The notes under the pieces were generated by a model. The model saw nothing but the letters and a program-made list of their open reading frames with translations. It was not told where the DNA came from and made no database searches. The translations under genes and the position numbers were made by a program. DNA of 18,310 bases, taken from NCBI RefSeq assembly GCF_009982895.1, contig NZ_WXZL01000044.1, positions 1-18,310 on the forward strand, written 5' to 3'. Positions within the stretch are counted from its first letter, which is position 1. Every line of letters begins with the position of its first letter. This document shows, in pieces, positions 1 through 7,165 of this stretch. The stretch comes from Deinococcus alpinitundrae (lineage in GTDB: Bacteria; Deinococcota; Deinococci; Deinococcales; Deinococcaceae).

Positions 1-1
1 C

Positions 2-310
2 GGGAAACGTCGCTGGAAAATCGAGGCCCTCTTCAAAACCCTCAAGAGTCGCTTTGGCTTTGGGAAGTTCGGTCAACAGACCAAACGAGGCGTGCTGCGT
101 TTCCTCTGCTTGAGTCTCCTCAGCTTCTTGCTGTGCCACTTTGAGTTCCTGGATCGCCCGGATCCGGGCGATCCAGCCTGGCCTGACTGGGGCAAATTGG
201 CACGATACGTTCGACAGAAGTTCCTGGCCGAGGTACGCCTCGCGGAGTTATCTCTGGAAATGGATCAGCTGAATGCCGTTCACAACGCACTTCTTTGCAT
301 GGAGCTATAA
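2..310 (+). CDS. IS4-like DDE transposase, C-terminal part
   Basis: The frame is open from base 2 to the TAA at 308-310 and enters from outside the window. It opens with a segment reading RRWKIEALFKTLKSRFGFG, the catalytic-Glu region typical of IS4-superfamily cut-and-paste transposases (Trp, then Ile-Glu, then Phe-Lys). A hydrophobic helix (LRFLCLSLLSFLLCHFEFL) and a charged tail follow, as is usual after the last catalytic residue. Only about 102 residues are visible, so the exact IS family cannot be fixed. The stop lies against the end of the minus-strand torA fragment, so the element appears to have inserted into the last codons of that gene. A perfect 28-bp palindrome lies inside the coding sequence at 149-176. 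Confidence 0.75.
   Translation, partial: GKRRWKIEALFKTLKSRFGFGKFGQQTKRGVLRFLCLSLLSFLLCHFEFLDRPDPGDPAWPDWGKLARYVRQKFLAEVRLAELSLEMDQLNAVHNALLCMEL
149..176. repeat. Perfect 28-bp palindrome inside transposase gene
   Basis: Bases 149-162 (CTGGATCGCCCGGA) are followed directly by their exact reverse complement at 163-176, with no spacer. The next base pair out does not match, so the symmetry is exactly 28 bp. It encodes the Leu-Asp-Arg-Pro-Asp-Pro-Gly-Asp stretch of the transposase. The RNA or single-stranded DNA could fold into a very stable GC-rich hairpin. Confidence 0.9.
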
Positions 311-1430
311 ACCGCAACATCTCAGATTGTTGAATGCGGTGACTGCTGGCGGCGTGCCCCTGTAGCGTTCAACTTGTACCAGCGCGGTATTCGCGCTCCC
401 CCCCTGGGCCAGATCGGAGGTTCCGATGTCCAGGGTTAAAACATTGACGTCTCCATGTTTGCACAGTGGCTCGTCAGAATGATCGGCAGGGTCATACCAT
501 CCCCCTTCGTGAAACACAACCGCTCCCTGGCGCACCTCATCGTTGATGACCGCGCCCGCAAGAGACTGACCGCGGTCATTGAAAACCCTCACGACATCGC
601 CAGACTTGATCCCTCTGGCCAAAGCGTCCGCCGGATGAAGGGTGATGGGTTCCCGGCCCGCGACTTCGTAGGTCTGCCGAAAGGCCGTGTTGCCCAGTTG
701 CGAGTGCAGGCGGTGAGCTGGATGGGGGGACATCAAGTGCAGCGGATATTTCTCGGCTTTGGCTGCCCCCAACCATTCGACAGGCTCCATCCACGTGGGA
801 TGGGGCGGGCAACTGGCGTAATGGAAGCCCTCAATCGTCTGCGAATAGATTTCGATCTTTCCTGAAGGCGTACCCAATGGATTGGCCTCTGGATCCTCTC
901 GGAAGTCCGCAAAACGCACGAAGTTTTTGGCATCCGCTGCCGGAGAAAACTCCACATACCCTTTCTTGATGAACTCATTAAAGGGCAGCATGGGGATCTT
1001 CTGAGCATCTGCTTGCTTCTTCGCATCTTTATAAAGAAATTCAATCCATTGCGACTCACTGCGCCCCTCAGTGAATTCTTCCTCGATGCCCAAGCGTTTG
1101 GAGAGCTCTGTGAAAATCCAGTAGTCCGATTTCGATTCGTAAAGCGGATCGATGATCTTCTGCATGACAAGGATCATCTTCTGCGAATAACTTCCCACCT
1201 GCGTAATGTCATCACGCTCAAACGTGGTGGAGGCGGGAAGAACGATATCAGCCATCTTTGCGGTTGCCGTCCAGAACGGGTCTTGAACGATGATCGTTTC
1301 CGGTTTACTACGCCACGCTCGAATGGTACGGTTACGGTCATAATGGTGCTGCATAGGGTTGCCGCCCGCCCAGTAGATCAGGTGAATGTCCGGGTACTTA
1401 TAGGCTTTGCCCTTGTAGTTGAACGCTCCA
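305..1430 (-). pseudogene. Truncated torA/bisC-type molybdopterin oxidoreductase
   Basis: This is the C-terminal half of a DMSO-reductase-superfamily enzyme of the TorA/BisC/DorA type, which reduces N- or S-oxides using a bis-MGD molybdenum cofactor. The visible part runs from a YPDIHLIYWAGGNP motif (minus strand, about 1355-1396) through the catalytic-domain segment MADIVLPASTTFERDD to the molydop-binding domain (PLHLMSPHPAHRLHSQLGN, then HPADALARGIKSGDVVRV). About 370 residues remain of a usual 770-850. The signal peptide and N-terminal cofactor domains are missing: upstream of about 1430 the frame runs into an unrelated CBS gene. At the other end the frame reads out of PAVTAF into the IS sequence. 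It is broken at both ends and looks more AT-rich than its neighbours, which hints at acquisition. The ATG at 1354 is internal and not a true start. Confidence 0.85.
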
Positions 1431-1760
1431 CCGCTCGGCCCAGCGCTGCTCCTGATGGAATCCAGTGGCCTGCGCTGCTTGCCGGTGGTGGACGGTCAAC
1501 GGCTGCTGGGATTATTACTGGCCTCTGATCCACGCTTGGGCACGGCACCCCCCGATGCTCAGGTCAGCGAGTACGCGGTACCCACCACCGAGCAGATCCG
1601 GCCCGACATGCCCATTGAGCAGGCCGCCTTCCTGATGCTGCAACACGACGTGCGCGGCTTACCGGTGATTGACGCTCAGGAGCGGTTGGTCGGGGTCGTG
1701 ACTGTCAGGGATCTGCTGAAAACGCTGGTCGAGGCACCGCCGGTGGTGCTGTGGAAATGA
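1419..1760 (+). pseudogene. CBS-domain protein missing its N-terminus
   Basis: The frame encodes a pair of CBS repeats, which in intact proteins bind adenosyl ligands and regulate a partner. The first repeat is incomplete and starts at LLMESSGLRCLPVVDG. The second is whole: roughly TEQIRPDMPIEQAAFLMLQH, then DVRGLPVIDAQERLVGVVTVRDLL. An intact protein would carry about 30 further residues before the first Leu-Met-Glu. The only possible start is a TTG at 1419 with no Shine-Dalgarno sequence, and it lies at the junction with torA (about 1425-1435). I therefore read it as a 5'-truncated gene. Its ending (PPVVLWK, TGA at 1758-1760) looks natural. A second CBS fragment follows about 70 bp downstream on the same strand. 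Confidence 0.75.
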
Positions 1761-1831
1761 CGCCGATGGACTGTCTCCGTCTGTCCTGACCCGTATGGCG
1801 GGGGCGCTGACTCATAGCACGGAGGCGAACC

Positions 1832-2035
1832 ATGCTCGTGAAAGACGCTATGTACGGCTGCACCATCACCGTTTCGGAACCCACCACCTTGCTGGAAGTA
1901 GTGGTCATCATGGACATCTTGGGCATCACACCGCCTGCCAGTGACTTGGGGCAACAAAATGGAGGAAGCCACATGTCTGTCAAGACGAGTCGTGACAACC
2001 AAAGCCGGACACGCCCTGAGTACCGGCTCACATAG
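1832..2035 (+). pseudogene. CBS-domain gene start fused to unrelated sequence
   Basis: A good ribosome binding site (GGAGG, six bases before ATG) opens a frame reading MLVKDAMYGCTITVSEPTTL and then LLEVVVIMDILGIT, a typical first half of a CBS repeat. After Gly-Ile-Thr (about 1930) the similarity stops where an intact protein would continue with a Pro-Val strand. The rest is non-CBS. In the same frame a second GGAGG (1961-1965) precedes an ATG at 1973 and a 20-codon reading frame, possibly the start of another gene carried in by the rearrangement. I see no function for the 67-residue product. The stop is at 2033-2035. Confidence 0.6.
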
Positions 2036-2127
2036 GTCCTCCCACATGACCTCCTCCGGTGGTTGAAAGAGACTTTCTCAGTACTGAATACGTGTCACCC
2101 ACAGAAGTAAGCGGTCTGCCTTTGTTG

Positions 2128-3822
2128 TCATGCCTGCACTTTCTGAAAGCGGCGCTGCACGTGTGACCAAGCGTGCTCAATGGCCTGCGGGGTCGTCTCG
2201 AACAGGTGATGGCGGTTCGTCGTGAGCGCGCCCAACAATGTCATGCGGGTCAGCAGCGCCAGCGGTTGGGGCTGCATGCCGCTGAGCAGCAACGTGACCC
2301 CGTGCGCCTGCAGTTCCTGATGAATGCCTTCCAAGGCATGCGCGCCACTGGCGTCCAGGTGATGAACGCGCCGCAGCCGAAGAATGACGACGTCCACCTC
2401 CTGATTCGCGGTCAAGTTTTCCAGGAAGCGGCCAGCCACGCCGAAGAACAAAGGGCCTTCCACGCGGTAAGCCAGCACGCGGTCACGCAGCAGCGCCAGG
2501 TCGGCGTCACTGGGGGCGTCTTCTGTCACGTCCATCTTTTCGAGATGCAGGCTGCGGATCATCTGTTGAATGAAGAGCACCCCGGCCAGGGCCAACCCGA
2601 CCTCAATGGCAAGAATCAGGTCGAAGGCGACCGTGACTGAGAGCGTGGCCAGCATGATGAAGAAGTCACTGCGAGTCGAGCGGCGCAGGGCCTGCCAGGC
2701 GTGGGTTTCAAACATGCGCAGCGCCGTGACCAGCAGGATGCCGGCCAGTACGCTCAGAGGAATCAGGGCAGCCGCGCGTCCCAGCAGGAGCACCACCAGC
2801 AGCAGGAACAGCGCGTGAATGATGCCGGTCAGCCGGGTCTGGCCACCGCTGCGCACACCGACGGCGGTGCGGGCAATTGCGCCGGTGGCAGGAATGCCGC
2901 CGAAGAGGGGGGCGACGATGTTGGCCAGTCCCTGACCGAAAAGTTCCCGGTCGGGAGCATGGCGTGCACCGCGTGTCATGCCGTCGGCCACCACCGCAGA
3001 GAGAAGGCTTTCGAGCCCCGCGAGGACGGCGACTGCGAGGGCGGCACTGAACAGCGCAGGAATGGAAGTGAAATTGATGGTGGGAAGATGGGGCAGCGGC
3101 AGACCAGCGGGAATGACGCCAATGCGGGGGACACCGAGGTGGAGGGCCAGGCTGAGGCCAGTGACGGTCAGCAGGGCGATGATGCCGCCTGGAACGCGGG
3201 TGGTGACTCGCGGCCACGCCAGCATGATGGCTGCGGTGGCGGTGGTCAGCGCGAGTGGGGCCAGTTGTGGAGCGCTCAAGAAGGTCCGGAGCACGGCGAG
3301 GGAAGTGAGCAGAATGCCTTCCCCTTTGGGTGCATGCAGGCCCAGGGCAGCAGGGAGTTGTTGGAGGGCGATGATGACGGCGATGCCGTTGGTAAAGCCC
3401 GTGATGACTGGCCAGGGGATCAGGTGAACGGCCCGGCCCAGGCGCAACAAGCTGGCGAGGATCAGCAGGCAGCCAGCCAGCAGGCCGATCACGAAGACCT
3501 GGGACAGCCCGTATTGGGCGATGACGGGGAGCAGGACGACGGTCATCGCGCCGGTGGGTCCGGTGATCTGGAAGCGGCTGCCTCCAAAGGCGCTGGCCAC
3601 CAGGCCCGCAATGATGGCGGTGATCAGGCCAGCAGCGGCACCCGCGCCGCTGGTCACGCCAAACGCGAGGGCGAGAGGGAGGGCGACGATGCCGACCGTG
3701 ACGCCAGCGAGGAGGTCTTGCAGGAAGCGGGCGCGGGTGTAGCCTTTAAACTCGGTTTTCCAGACGGGGATGGGATTGAGAACGTCAAGGGGGGAAGGAG
3801 AGGCGCGGGCCGGGACGCTCAT
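2128..3822 (-). CDS. SulP-family anion transporter with STAS domain
   Basis: This 564-residue inner-membrane protein has the usual SulP architecture. It has a cytosolic N-terminus with a Trp-Lys-Thr-Glu-Phe-Lys-Gly-Tyr stretch. The membrane core begins with DLLAGVTVGIVALPLALAFG and contains the GGSRFQITGPTGAMTVVL signature and about ten to twelve hydrophobic segments. The C-terminal STAS domain starts near residue 445 (AYRVEGPLFFGVAG) and carries the conserved Asp-Ala-Ser-Gly. Members carry sulfate, bicarbonate or other anions with Na+ or H+; sequence alone does not tell which. The start overlaps the ArsR stop as ATGA (3819-3822), with AGGAG directly before it, so the two genes are translationally coupled. 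The length is normal and no damage is seen. An ArsR partner suggests expression switched by a small-molecule or redox signal. Confidence 0.93.
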   Translation of the reverse strand: MSVPARASPSPLDVLNPIPVWKTEFKGYTRARFLQDLLAGVTVGIVALPLALAFGVTSGAGAAAGLITAIIAGLVASAFGGSRFQITGPTGAMTVVLLPVIAQYGLSQVFVIGLLAGCLLILASLLRLGRAVHLIPWPVITGFTNGIAVIIALQQLPAALGLHAPKGEGILLTSLAVLRTFLSAPQLAPLALTTATAAIMLAWPRVTTRVPGGIIALLTVTGLSLALHLGVPRIGVIPAGLPLPHLPTINFTSIPALFSAALAVAVLAGLESLLSAVVADGMTRGARHAPDRELFGQGLANIVAPLFGGIPATGAIARTAVGVRSGGQTRLTGIIHALFLLLVVLLLGRAAALIPLSVLAGILLVTALRMFETHAWQALRRSTRSDFFIMLATLSVTVAFDLILAIEVGLALAGVLFIQQMIRSLHLEKMDVTEDAPSDADLALLRDRVLAYRVEGPLFFGVAGRFLENLTANQEVDVVILRLRRVHHLDASGAHALEGIHQELQAHGVTLLLSGMQPQPLALLTRMTLLGALTTNRHHLFETTPQAIEHAWSHVQRRFQKVQA

Positions 3823-4148
3823 CTCCTGACCACCTGTGCGTCGATCTCTTCCCGGTAGCGGTTTAACTGACGTTCGTAGAGTTGTCGGCCGAGGTCGAGG
3901 AAGATGTAGACCTCTGGGTCCTCGTTGCGGTAGTAGGCGAGGTTGCCTTCCTTGCGGAAGGTGATGAAGTGGTGGTTGCGGAGGATGGTGAGATGTTGAC
4001 TGATGGTGGCCTGTTCGCCGCTGGTGAGTTCCTGGAGTTGTGTGACGGTTTTTTCTCCGTCTCGGAGGGCGTCGAGGATGGCGAGGCGGAGAGGGTGGGC
4101 GAGGCTTTTGAAGAGACTGGCTTTGTAAAGGTGGATGCTTTGCTTCAT
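3819..4148 (-). CDS. ArsR-family winged-helix repressor
   Basis: This is a 109-residue ArsR/SmtB-type regulator. The winged helix spans about residues 8-72: SLFKSLAHPLRLAILDALRD, then the recognition helix in SGEQATISQHLTILRNHH, then the wing GNLAYYRNED. The start at 4148 is preferred to the ATG at 4220: it gives the usual family length, and a TATAAT box ends six bases before it, which would place the longer start upstream of the promoter. The protein has no cysteine, so it lacks both the metal-binding ELCVCDL site and the thiol pair of BigR/SqrR-type sulfide sensors; the signal must be sensed another way. Its stop overlaps the SulP start. The likely target is its own promoter, where an inverted repeat lies across the -10 region. 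Confidence 0.9.
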   Translation of the reverse strand: MKQSIHLYKASLFKSLAHPLRLAILDALRDGEKTVTQLQELTSGEQATISQHLTILRNHHFITFRKEGNLAYYRNEDPEVYIFLDLGRQLYERQLNRYREEIDAQVVRR

Positions 4149-4154
4149 ATTCAA

Positions 4155-4181
4155 ATTATAATATACGAATGATCTAATATT
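4155..4181 (-). promoter_or_regulatory. ArsR-SulP promoter (leaderless type) with operator
   Basis: On the minus strand a perfect TATAAT (plus 4155-4160) ends six bases before the ArsR ATG at 4148. The transcript would therefore begin at or within a base or two of the start codon, as in the leaderless genes common in Deinococcus. No good -35 box is visible. Directly upstream, 4160-4181 is an imperfect inverted repeat (AATAT and ATATT arms with inner GA and TC symmetry), the likely ArsR operator. The box and the symmetry are seen; leaderless transcription and ArsR binding are inferred. Confidence 0.6.
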
Positions 4182-4363
4182 TGAGGGTAACGTGAAGAAG
4201 AACAAGTGAGGATTACTCACCCCTTGGCGGGAAATTCAGTTCAAACCCTCGTGTGAACCCTCTGCGCGTCTTTCAGCTGTGTCCTGAGACCTGCCCCTGC
4301 TTAGCGCTGAGGCCGCCCTGCGGTGGGCCGCAAGCGATTATTGTGCGGAACCCATCCCAGCGT

Positions 4364-5284
4364 TTAGAGGTGGGCCGCCGCCGCGCGGATCACCGCTACG
4401 CTGCGCTCAAGCGCTTCTTGCTCCGGCGCGTCCAGTCTGGGCATCAAGGTCTCCAAAACTCCCGCGCCGCCCACCACCCGGGGCAAGCTGTAGGCCACGT
4501 CGCCCGGTGCCGAAGCGCTCACGGTCAAGACGCTGCGGCGGTCACGCAACACCGCCTCGGCAATCCGCGCCAGCGCCACGCCGATGCCGTAGTAGGTTGC
4601 CTGCTTACCCGCAATGATCTTCGCCGCCGCGCCGCGCACCGCCGCGTCAATTTCCGAGCGGAACAGGTCATCGAAAACCACGCCACGCCGCTGCAGAAAT
4701 TCTCCGAGTGCTTGCCCCGCCACACTCACGCCTGACCAGGCCAGCACTTCCGAGTCGCCGTGCTCACCGAGAACGTAGCCGTGAACGTTCTGTGGGTCCA
4801 GCCCGGATCGCTCAGCCAGCAGGCTGCGGAAGCGGGCGCTGTCGAGCACGGTGCCCGACCCGATCACCGGTTGCGCAGGCGAGTGGGCGAGGAGGCGGGC
4901 CGTCAGGGTCGTCAGGACGTCCACCGGGTTGGTTGCCACCAACAAGACAGCGTCCGGAGCGGCCCGCGCCACCTGCGGCACCACGTCGCGGAACACGGCA
5001 GCGTTGCGCGCCAGTAGATCGAGCCGTGACTCGCCCGGCTTTTGGTTGACGCCCGCTGCCAGCACCACCACGCGGGCACCGTTCAGCTGTTCGTAGCCGC
5101 CGCTTGACACCCGGACGGCATGCGACATCGGCGCGGCGTGGGCGATATCGGCAGCCTCAGCCTCGGCCCGCCGTTCGTTCCTGTCGACCATCACCAGCTC
5201 CGAGCAACTGCCGCGCAGCACCATCGAGAAGGCTGTCGTCGCCCCGACGAGTCCTGCCCCGACCACGCCGACCTTCACGCGCAT
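4364..5284 (-). CDS. ldh: L-lactate dehydrogenase (NAD-dependent)
   Basis: This 306-residue cytosolic enzyme interconverts pyruvate and L-lactate with NADH. The Rossmann motif GAGLVGATTAF starts at residue 9, and Asp34 (VMVD) binds the NAD ribose. The active-site loop AGVNQKPGESRLDL carries Gln81, the lactate-type residue where malate dehydrogenases have Arg, followed by the catalytic-loop Arg87. VATNPVDVLT, Asp148/Arg151 (TVLDSARFR) and His175 in LGEHGDSEV complete the catalytic set. Length and all key residues are normal, so it should be active. The ATG at 5284 follows AGGA closely (AACAGGAAATG). It stands alone on the minus strand, about 215 bp downstream of the ArsR start. No own terminator with a T-tract is evident. 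Confidence 0.95.
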   Translation of the reverse strand: MRVKVGVVGAGLVGATTAFSMVLRGSCSELVMVDRNERRAEAEAADIAHAAPMSHAVRVSSGGYEQLNGARVVVLAAGVNQKPGESRLDLLARNAAVFRDVVPQVARAAPDAVLLVATNPVDVLTTLTARLLAHSPAQPVIGSGTVLDSARFRSLLAERSGLDPQNVHGYVLGEHGDSEVLAWSGVSVAGQALGEFLQRRGVVFDDLFRSEIDAAVRGAAAKIIAGKQATYYGIGVALARIAEAVLRDRRSVLTVSASAPGDVAYSLPRVVGGAGVLETLMPRLDAPEQEALERSVAVIRAAAAHL

Positions 5285-5356
5285 TTCCTGTTCATTTCGT
5301 CAAGCTGACATACCCGGCTTCCAGGAACAAGGCCGCTTTCCGGCAACGATCCCAGC

Positions 5357-5548
5357 ATGGTCTTGCCTGATACGGACACCCATGACGGTAAGTGGTTCTG
5401 GCAAGTTAATCAGCGACGGGCTGAATGGAACCAGTGGTGGTCTGAACTTCAGATGACCGCTCCAACTGCGGCTCGCCATGCCAAATGGGCACTGTTTTGG
5501 TTCGATCTTCTGAGGTCGGCGGAAACGGTAGTGCAGGTAGGCTGGTGA
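5357..5548 (+). CDS. Short Trp-rich ORF, unrecognised, possibly a gene scrap
   Basis: This is a 63-codon frame with an unusual number of tryptophans (WFWQVNQRRAEWNQWWSELQ, then AKWALFWFDLL). It has no convincing ribosome binding site before its ATG, and I recognise no family. It ends at 5548, almost exactly where mgtA similarity starts on the opposite strand (about 5554). The segment 5350-5550 is therefore probably a piece of foreign DNA joined to mgtA. The ORF may be a remnant of a gene from that piece or may be chance. Confidence 0.25.
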   Translation: MVLPDTDTHDGKWFWQVNQRRAEWNQWWSELQMTAPTAARHAKWALFWFDLLRSAETVVQVGW

Positions 5549-5874
5549 AGGTTCGAGACGCGGGCATGCAAGGCGGCGGCCACCTGCGAGCGCCGGGTCT
5601 GGTAGAAGTCCAGCCCGATACTGCCCAGTACGATCACAATAATGATGGCGGCGTTGAGCCAGTCGCCCGAAATGACCGCCGCGATCAGCAGAATGGCAAT
5701 CAACGACTGGACGAAATGGGCCAGGAGTTGGAAGATCAACGGTTTTGGTTTCGAGGTCGAAATCTCGTTCGGGCCAATCCGGGCCAGCAGCTCAACTACC
5801 GCCTGACTGCTCAGGCCGCTGATCTTGGCAGAAAGGGCCACACCAGCATCTTCGGCAATCGCCTCAGCCGTCAT
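5449..5874 (-). pseudogene. mgtA-type P-type ATPase, N-terminal stub
   Basis: The start of a magnesium/cation P-type ATPase is preserved. It has the cation-ATPase N-terminal domain (GLSSQAVVELLARIGPNE), then FQLLAHFVQSLIAILLIAAV (first membrane helix), GDWLNAAIIIVIVLGSIGLD (second helix) and the TRRSQVAAALHARVS connector. Similarity stops at about residue 107 (5554); a full enzyme has some 850-900 residues, including the DKTGT phosphorylation loop, all absent here. The frame then runs through about 35 unrelated residues to a stop. The ATG at 5874 is chosen because GGAGGGG stands just before it and the family normally starts near there. An upstream in-frame ATG at 5928 would add 18 atypical residues. 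The remnant cannot transport. Confidence 0.8.
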
Positions 5875-6002
5875 ACCCCTCCAGACCTTCTGCCCTCCCT
5901 GTCGAGACTGGGCCCCCACCTGGCCCATTCAGGAGAGGGAAAGGCGGCCGCTAGCCCGAGCATGCCACTGGAAGTCTCTGCATGCGAATAGCAACCCCAA
6001 CC

Positions 6003-6869
6003 TCACGCCGGAGCTTTTTCCCATACGCTGGCAAAATCCTGGGCGAACTGCCGAAAGGTGAGGGGGTCCCGGCCCAGCAGCCGCTTCGTGTCATGCGTCA
6101 GGTGCCCCGCCTTCCCCAGGGCCGCCACGGCATAAAGTGCCGTCATCACCAGTACGTAGCCGACAGCCTGATGACGTTCGTGCATCCTTTCCCAGAACTG
6201 GACCACATTCGGGTGCGGATAACGGATGGTGCGTCTCAGCACTTCTGAAAGAATCTGGGCGACCTCACTGTAGGTCAGGGCCTCGGCGCTCGTCAGCTCA
6301 TATGCCTGCCGCACATGTCCTTCCCCGGTCAGCGTCAAGGCAGCAACTGCCGCCAGGTCGCGCACGTCGACGAAAGCGGTCCGCCCGTTTCCAGCTGGAA
6401 TCATGATGTCGTCGTGAAGCCGGATATCGTCACGGTGGGTGGTGCTGAGGTTTTGCATGAAGAACGCCGCCCGCAGAAAGGTGTACTCCAGGCCTGAATG
6501 CTCCAGATGCTTCTCAATGGCGTGGTGCGGCACCAGGGGATTGCTCTGCGCTCCCTGAACCGACAGGAAGGTCACGGCCCGTACCCCCGCTGCCCGCATG
6601 GCGTCAATGGCCGGATTGATCAGGTGCTTGGCGTCGCTGATCTGGGGAGGCCGCAGCAGGAAGACGGCGTCCACTCCCTGGAAAGCCGGAGCGTAGGTGG
6701 CCTCCTCACCGAAGACAAATCGGACACGCTCAGTGTCTGCGGGCAGGTGGAGCTCAGGCTTTTCCAATTCGGTGACCGCTGCTACAACGTTCACCCTTTT
6801 TCCCTTCAGCGCCTTCACCACTTCACTCCCGACGTTTCCGGTTGCACCTGTGATTAGGATGGTCTTCAT
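6003..6869 (-). CDS. NmrA-like NAD(P)-binding protein, probable quinone reductase type
   Basis: This 288-residue atypical short-chain dehydrogenase belongs to the NmrA/HSCARG/QorB group. Residues 2-14 (KTILITGATGNVG) form the Gly-rich nucleotide site at the first beta strand. FLLRPPQISDAKHLINPAID, FLSVQGAQSNPLVPHHAIEK and FLRAAFFMQNLS follow the family pattern, and the C-terminal part (AYELTSAEALTYSEVAQILS) matches the QorB-like fold. The classical Tyr-x-x-x-Lys pair is absent, as usual here. Members are NAD(P)H:quinone oxidoreductases or redox-sensing regulators; the substrate is unknown. The start at 6869 is preferred over 6959 because the Rossmann strand begins at once and AGGA lies six bases upstream. 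A broken SDR gene precedes it on the same strand with a gap of about 43 bp, so the two may once have shared a promoter. Confidence 0.88.
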   Translation of the reverse strand: MKTILITGATGNVGSEVVKALKGKRVNVVAAVTELEKPELHLPADTERVRFVFGEEATYAPAFQGVDAVFLLRPPQISDAKHLINPAIDAMRAAGVRAVTFLSVQGAQSNPLVPHHAIEKHLEHSGLEYTFLRAAFFMQNLSTTHRDDIRLHDDIMIPAGNGRTAFVDVRDLAAVAALTLTGEGHVRQAYELTSAEALTYSEVAQILSEVLRRTIRYPHPNVVQFWERMHERHQAVGYVLVMTALYAVAALGKAGHLTHDTKRLLGRDPLTFRQFAQDFASVWEKAPA

Positions 6870-6912
6870 GGGTTTATCCTGCGCGGCCCCTGAACATCGT
6901 GTCTCCAGGGGT

Positions 6913-7162
6913 TCAAGTGAACTCGGCGAAACCGTCGTCGGTGATGACCCCGCTGCCACTGATCGCGTTGGCGGCGTCGCTCACCACAAAGGCCAAGACC
7001 GCAGCATGAGCTGAGGTGGGATGAGCGCACACGAGTGCACATCATTCCCACTGCGCTGCCCAGTTTCCTGCTGACCAGCTTGCCTTGGGCCAGCGTAGTC
7101 CCCAGCAGTTCAGCGCCGGGCAATCCTACGCCGAGCCGCACTCTACCCTTCATTCGGTCCAT
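6913..7162 (-). pseudogene. SDR-family oxidoreductase with large internal deletion
   Basis: The 5' end has a ribosome binding site (AGAGG) and ATG at 7162. It reads MDRMKGRVRLGVGLPGAELL, which resembles a degraded start of a short-chain dehydrogenase (Met-Lys-Gly-Arg-Val, then a Gly-rich loop). The 3' end, in another frame, reads VVSDAANAISGSGVITDDGF followed by AEFT and a stop at 6913-6915. This is a characteristic SDR C-terminus (Ser-Asp-Ala-Ala-N-x-Ile-Ser-Gly, then Asp-Gly-Gly-Phe, here Asp-Asp-Gly-Phe). Only about 80 codons separate the ends where about 250 are normal. The active-site Ser/Tyr/Lys are missing and the frames do not agree. The gene is dead. It lies between a small membrane protein gene and the NmrA gene, all on the minus strand. 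Confidence 0.7.
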
Positions 7163-7165
7163 GAT

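Larger units (their letters stand above)
1..325 (+). mobile_element. IS4-like insertion sequence, 3' end only
   Basis: This is the end of an insertion sequence whose larger part lies before the window. It holds the C-terminus of a DDE transposase followed by a few bases of end sequence. The boundary is placed near 320-325 because the neighbouring minus-strand molybdoenzyme frame keeps family-like sequence up to about 330 and then reads out-of-family residues into the element. The other terminal repeat is outside the window, so neither the inverted repeat nor a target duplication can be confirmed. The boundary is inferred to within about ten bases. Confidence 0.6.

Noticed and set aside
1676..2047. 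123-codon minus-strand frame with a strong GGAGGAGG before its ATG
   Set aside because: Despite the good ribosome binding site, the second half is antisense to the CBS fragments and the composition is His, Ser and Gly-rich without any motif. The site may be chance in a purine-rich stretch.
2701..3858. 385-codon plus-strand frame opposite the SulP gene
   Set aside because: It is the complement of a convincing transporter gene and is almost entirely Gly, Ala, Asp, Gln and Arg, as expected for the antisense of GC-rich coding DNA. No family signature.
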